A stretch of DNA of 16,198 nt. Origin: JANQQZ01 sp039187315. Lineage in GTDB: Bacteria > Planctomycetota > Phycisphaerae > Phycisphaerales > UBA1924. The DNA lies in contig JBCCZQ010000069.1 in NCBI GenBank assembly GCA_039187315.1, positions 1-16,198 on the forward strand. Direction: 5' to 3'. Position numbers and translations under genes: made by a program. The notes beneath the pieces are model-generated. The model saw only the letters and a list, made by a program, of their open reading frames with translations. It ran no database searches and had not been told where the DNA came from. Positions 13,929 through 16,198 of the stretch are shown piece after piece; positions within the stretch are counted from its first letter, which is position 1; each line of letters starts with the position of its first letter.

Positions 13929-15887
13929 ATGGCAAAGCGGCCCGGCCGACGAGGAACGGCCGAATCGATGGCCTCGATGCAGCGCGAGATCTCCGTCAGC
14001 GAGTTCTTCGCCAAGAATCGGCACCTGCTCGGGTTCGACAACCCCCGAAAGGCTCTGCTGACGACCATCAAGGAAGCGGTCGACAACGCTCTGGACGCCT
14101 GTGAGGAGGCGGGGATCTTGCCGGATATCGAAGTCCGGATCGAAGAGATCTCGCCCCCACCCGGTCCGAACCGGGCTGGCCGGTACCGGGTGACGGTTAC
14201 CGACAACGGGCCTGGCATCGTCCGAAGGCAGGTCGAGAACATCTTCGGCAAGCTGCTCTACGGCTCGAAGTTCCACCGGCTCAAGATGTCGCGCGGCCAG
14301 CAGGGCATCGGCATCTCGGCCGCGGGCATGTACGGGCTCATGACCACCGGCAGGCCGATGGTGATCCACACGCGGCCGAAGAAAAACAAGCCGGCGCACC
14401 ACATCGAGCTCGCGATGGATACCACCAAGAACCGCCCGGAGGTGACCATCGACGTCGAGACCGACGCCTTTCCACCGACCAGCTCCGGGACGGGGACGAT
14501 GGTGGCGTTGGAGCTTGAAGCCCGCTATGCGCGCGGCAAGACATCCGTCGAGGCGTACCTCGAACAGACTGCCATCGCGAACCCGCACACCGAGATCACG
14601 TTTATCCCACCGGATAAGGCCGACGAGGATCCCGAGCTCGGGGCAGATGCTGCCGAGCCGGAGAACGATGATCACTCGAAACAGAGCGACAGCGAGATCG
14701 TTCGCACCGAAGAGCACGCCGATCGCATCGTGTACCCGCGGACCGTCCATGAGCTGCCGCCCGAGACCGAGGAAATCAAGCCGCACCCCTACGGCGTTGA
14801 GCTCGGCAACTTCCTCCGGATGCTCAAGGCGACGGATGAGAAGCAGCTCGGCGGATTCTTCAAGCGCGAGTTCTGCCGTGTCACGCCCGCGGTCGTCTCG
14901 GACATCACCAAGGCCGCGAGCAGCAAGGGCAAGAGCTTCACGGGGCAGACGTGGGTGAAGAACATCGACCACGCCGCGGCCGAGAAGATCTACAACGCGC
15001 TCCAGGACACCAAGCTCCGAAGCCCCCCCACCGACTGCCTCGCCCCCATCGGCGTCCGCCAGATGCTCGCAGGCATGCTCAAGGGCGTCCAGGCCGAGTT
15101 CTACACCGCGAGCACGCGCAGCCCCGCCGTCTACCGCGGCAACCCGTTCCAGATCGAGGCCGCGATCGCGTACGGCGGCGACCTGCCGGGCGATCAGCAG
15201 GCCCGGATCATCCGCTTCGCCAACCGCGTGCCGCTGCTGTATCAGCAGTCGGCGTGCTGCGCGTTCAAGAGCGTCGTCGAGACCGGCTGGAAGAACTACG
15301 GCCTCGCCCAGCCCCGCGGCGGTGCCCCCGTCGGCCCGCTGGTCGTCATGATCCACATGGCCAGCGTCTGGGTGCCCTTCACGAGCGAGAGCAAGGAAGC
15401 GATCGCCGACTACGACGAGATCCGCAAGGAGATGACGCTCGCGCTCAAGGAGTGCGGCCGAAAGCTCGGGGCGTACATCCGCCGACGCCAGCGCATGAAG
15501 CGCGAGGGCGAACGCCGGGACGTCTTCGAGCGCTACATCGGCGAGATCGCCAAGAGCTGCACCGCGCTGACGGGCGTCGACACCGCCGAGCTCTATGACA
15601 ACCTCATGAAGCAGGCCAAACGCCGCACCGAGATCGCCGACGCCAAGCTCGACGAGGAAGGCAAGTTCATCAAGGACGACGACGGCAGGCTTGCCAAGGA
15701 CGACGACGTGATCATCGTCCGCGACGGCCAGATCGCGAACCCGAAGGACGAGCCTGCATCGGAGGCGGAGGCGAAGCCCGCAAAGCGGTCGACGCCGGCG
15801 TCGGGCAAGAAGACGGCGAAGAAGAAGGTTGTCAAGAAGGTCAAGAAGAAGCGGTCGCCGGCGAAGGTCGGGTTGTTTGAGGGCTGA
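13929..15887 (+). CDS. top6B: DNA topoisomerase VI subunit B (GHKL ATPase)
   Basis: This is the ATPase subunit of the type IIB topoisomerase VI, which works with the Spo11-like A subunit to relax and decatenate DNA. The Bergerat fold is clear: the N box TIKEAVDNALDACEE (46-60, with E49 and N53), the G1 box TDNGPGI (91-97) and the G2 box SRGQQGIGISAAGMYG (121-136). The middle and transducer parts (PHPYGVELG, GNPFQIEAAIAYGG, RFANRVPLLYQ) follow archaeal Top6B. It has 652 residues, longer than the roughly 530 of many archaeal forms. It has an acidic insertion (about 229-265) and a Lys-rich tail (about 620-648). ATG 13929 has AAGGAG 5 nt upstream. No A-subunit gene is visible in the remaining 311 bp. 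Confidence 0.95.
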   Translation: MAKRPGRRGTAESMASMQREISVSEFFAKNRHLLGFDNPRKALLTTIKEAVDNALDACEEAGILPDIEVRIEEISPPPGPNRAGRYRVTVTDNGPGIVRRQVENIFGKLLYGSKFHRLKMSRGQQGIGISAAGMYGLMTTGRPMVIHTRPKKNKPAHHIELAMDTTKNRPEVTIDVETDAFPPTSSGTGTMVALELEARYARGKTSVEAYLEQTAIANPHTEITFIPPDKADEDPELGADAAEPENDDHSKQSDSEIVRTEEHADRIVYPRTVHELPPETEEIKPHPYGVELGNFLRMLKATDEKQLGGFFKREFCRVTPAVVSDITKAASSKGKSFTGQTWVKNIDHAAAEKIYNALQDTKLRSPPTDCLAPIGVRQMLAGMLKGVQAEFYTASTRSPAVYRGNPFQIEAAIAYGGDLPGDQQARIIRFANRVPLLYQQSACCAFKSVVETGWKNYGLAQPRGGAPVGPLVVMIHMASVWVPFTSESKEAIADYDEIRKEMTLALKECGRKLGAYIRRRQRMKREGERRDVFERYIGEIAKSCTALTGVDTAELYDNLMKQAKRRTEIADAKLDEEGKFIKDDDGRLAKDDDVIIVRDGQIANPKDEPASEAEAKPAKRSTPASGKKTAKKKVVKKVKKKRSPAKVGLFEG

Positions 15888-15891
15888 TTCG

Positions 15892-16198
15892 ATGACGCAC
15901 CAGTCGATCGAGCAAGTTCTTGACCAGTTGCGTGGTTCCATCGTGGTGACCGAGGATGGAGGCGAGTTGTCGTTGGAGATCTCGTCACCCTTGACGGGCG
16001 ATCACTGGGCGCGATGCGCACGAGATCGAGGGATCACCGATCTCGACGCCGAAATTGCTCGCTTTTGGTCGCTCACGAACGAGGTCGATTTGTTTGGGGA
16101 AGAACTCGAAGGCATCGATCAGGCGGGCCGGGTCGGTCATCGTTTGCCCTCCCCGTCGGCCATTTGCTTCTCGATGCAGTCGCGCAGCGCCTGGCGGA
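15892..16198 (+). CDS. Partial gene after top6B, possibly SUKH/SMI1-KNR4-like
   Basis: ATG 15892 lies 4 nt after the top6B stop, and the frame stays open to the window edge (102 codons, no stop). The N-terminus (MTHQSIEQVLDQLRGSIVV, then an acidic stretch and LEISSPL) and the FWSLTNEVDLFGEEL segment resemble SUKH/SMI1-KNR4 proteins, which have similar starts and a W-x-x-T-N-G...LF element. From about residue 74 the sequence (GRVGHRLPSPSAICF) no longer looks protein-like, and a minus-strand frame becomes better there. The gene may be a fragment that has lost its end, or simply continue. A GAGG 12 nt upstream is a weak ribosome site. Confidence 0.45.
   Translation, partial: MTHQSIEQVLDQLRGSIVVTEDGGELSLEISSPLTGDHWARCARDRGITDLDAEIARFWSLTNEVDLFGEELEGIDQAGRVGHRLPSPSAICFSMQSRSAWR
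15985..16140 (-). CDS. Possible small ORF coupled to the minus-strand gene at the edge
   Basis: ATG 16140 is preceded by GGGGAGGG about 7 nt upstream and overlaps the preceding stop as ATGA, which is how real operon genes in this window are joined. It encodes 51 residues beginning MTDPARLIDAFEFFPKQIDL and ends at 15985. No family was recognised. It is antisense to the plus-strand frame at 15892-16198; at most one of the two is likely to be a full gene here. Confidence 0.25.
   Translation of the reverse strand: MTDPARLIDAFEFFPKQIDLVRERPKASNFGVEIGDPSISCASRPVIARQG
16137..16198 (-). CDS. Possible 3' end of a minus-strand gene entering from the right (partial)
   Basis: On the minus strand, one frame from the window edge reads RQALRDCIEKQMADGEGKR and stops at TGA 16139-16137. 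The codons are mostly G or C at the third position, as in the confident genes here, and the peptide looks like a natural helical C-terminus. It overlaps the plus-strand frame from 15892. The next minus-strand ATG (16140) forms an ATGA overlap with this stop. Only 19 residues are visible, so no family can be named. Confidence 0.35.
   Translation of the reverse strand, partial: RQALRDCIEKQMADGEGKR

Noticed and set aside
13806..15941. A 711-codon open frame on the minus strand opposite top6B
   Set aside because: It is antisense to an unmistakable top6B gene. Its translation is a low-complexity Leu/Arg/Asp/Val mix with no motif, as expected from the complement of GC-rich codons.
1..16198. CRISPR arrays, insertion sequences, integrase or phage genes
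   Set aside because: No spaced direct repeats, terminal inverted repeats with a transposase, or integrase motifs were seen on either strand. The window reads as ordinary chromosomal DNA.

Overview
The window looks like chromosomal DNA of a Planctomycetota bacterium, most likely class Phycisphaerae. The DNA is GC-rich and uses many GTG starts. A secreted protein ends in the PTPASAALLGLGGL...RRRR form of the PEP-CTERM sorting signal, and there is a bacterial DNA topoisomerase VI B subunit. No insertion sequence, CRISPR array, phage gene or rRNA was seen.

Layout. Positions 1-2100: a possible gene tail, tRNA-Arg(UCU) on the minus strand, then ctaB (heme O synthase) and a SCO-type copper chaperone, a small heme-copper oxidase assembly pair. 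Positions 2072-3454: a very short tilS (minus) and a one-pass membrane coiled-coil protein with a C-terminal helix-turn-helix-like motif (plus). Positions 3440-11575: six codirectional minus-strand genes, read as one transcription unit. In order of transcription they are a HEAT-like lipoprotein with a C-terminal JAMM/MPN-like site, an M20 amidohydrolase, a class III aminotransferase, astA, astD and a ureohydrolase. Two of the junctions are ATGA overlaps. Positions 11574-12760: a NifU/NfuA-type Fe-S domain protein, csrA with a C-terminal extension, and ndk (minus). Positions 12822-13928: a good intrinsic terminator, the PEP-CTERM protein (minus) and a 291-bp divergent spacer. Positions 13929-16198: top6B, then ambiguous opposing reading frames at the window edge.

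How the genes may work together. The central operon looks like a rewired arginine/ornithine succinyltransferase (AST) pathway. AstA and AstD are clear, an aminotransferase is in the AstC position, AstB is absent, and a ureohydrolase and an M20 hydrolase sit where AstB and AstE would be needed. The simplest model is arginine to ornithine plus urea, then succinylornithine, succinylglutamate semialdehyde, succinylglutamate, and finally glutamate plus succinate. The first gene of the unit, a probable surface lipoprotein carrying a JAMM-like metal site (E399, H452, H454, S467, D470), has no obvious role in this pathway and is the least explained protein here. csrA has two GGA motifs in its leader, one of them inside its ribosome binding site, which fits autoregulation.
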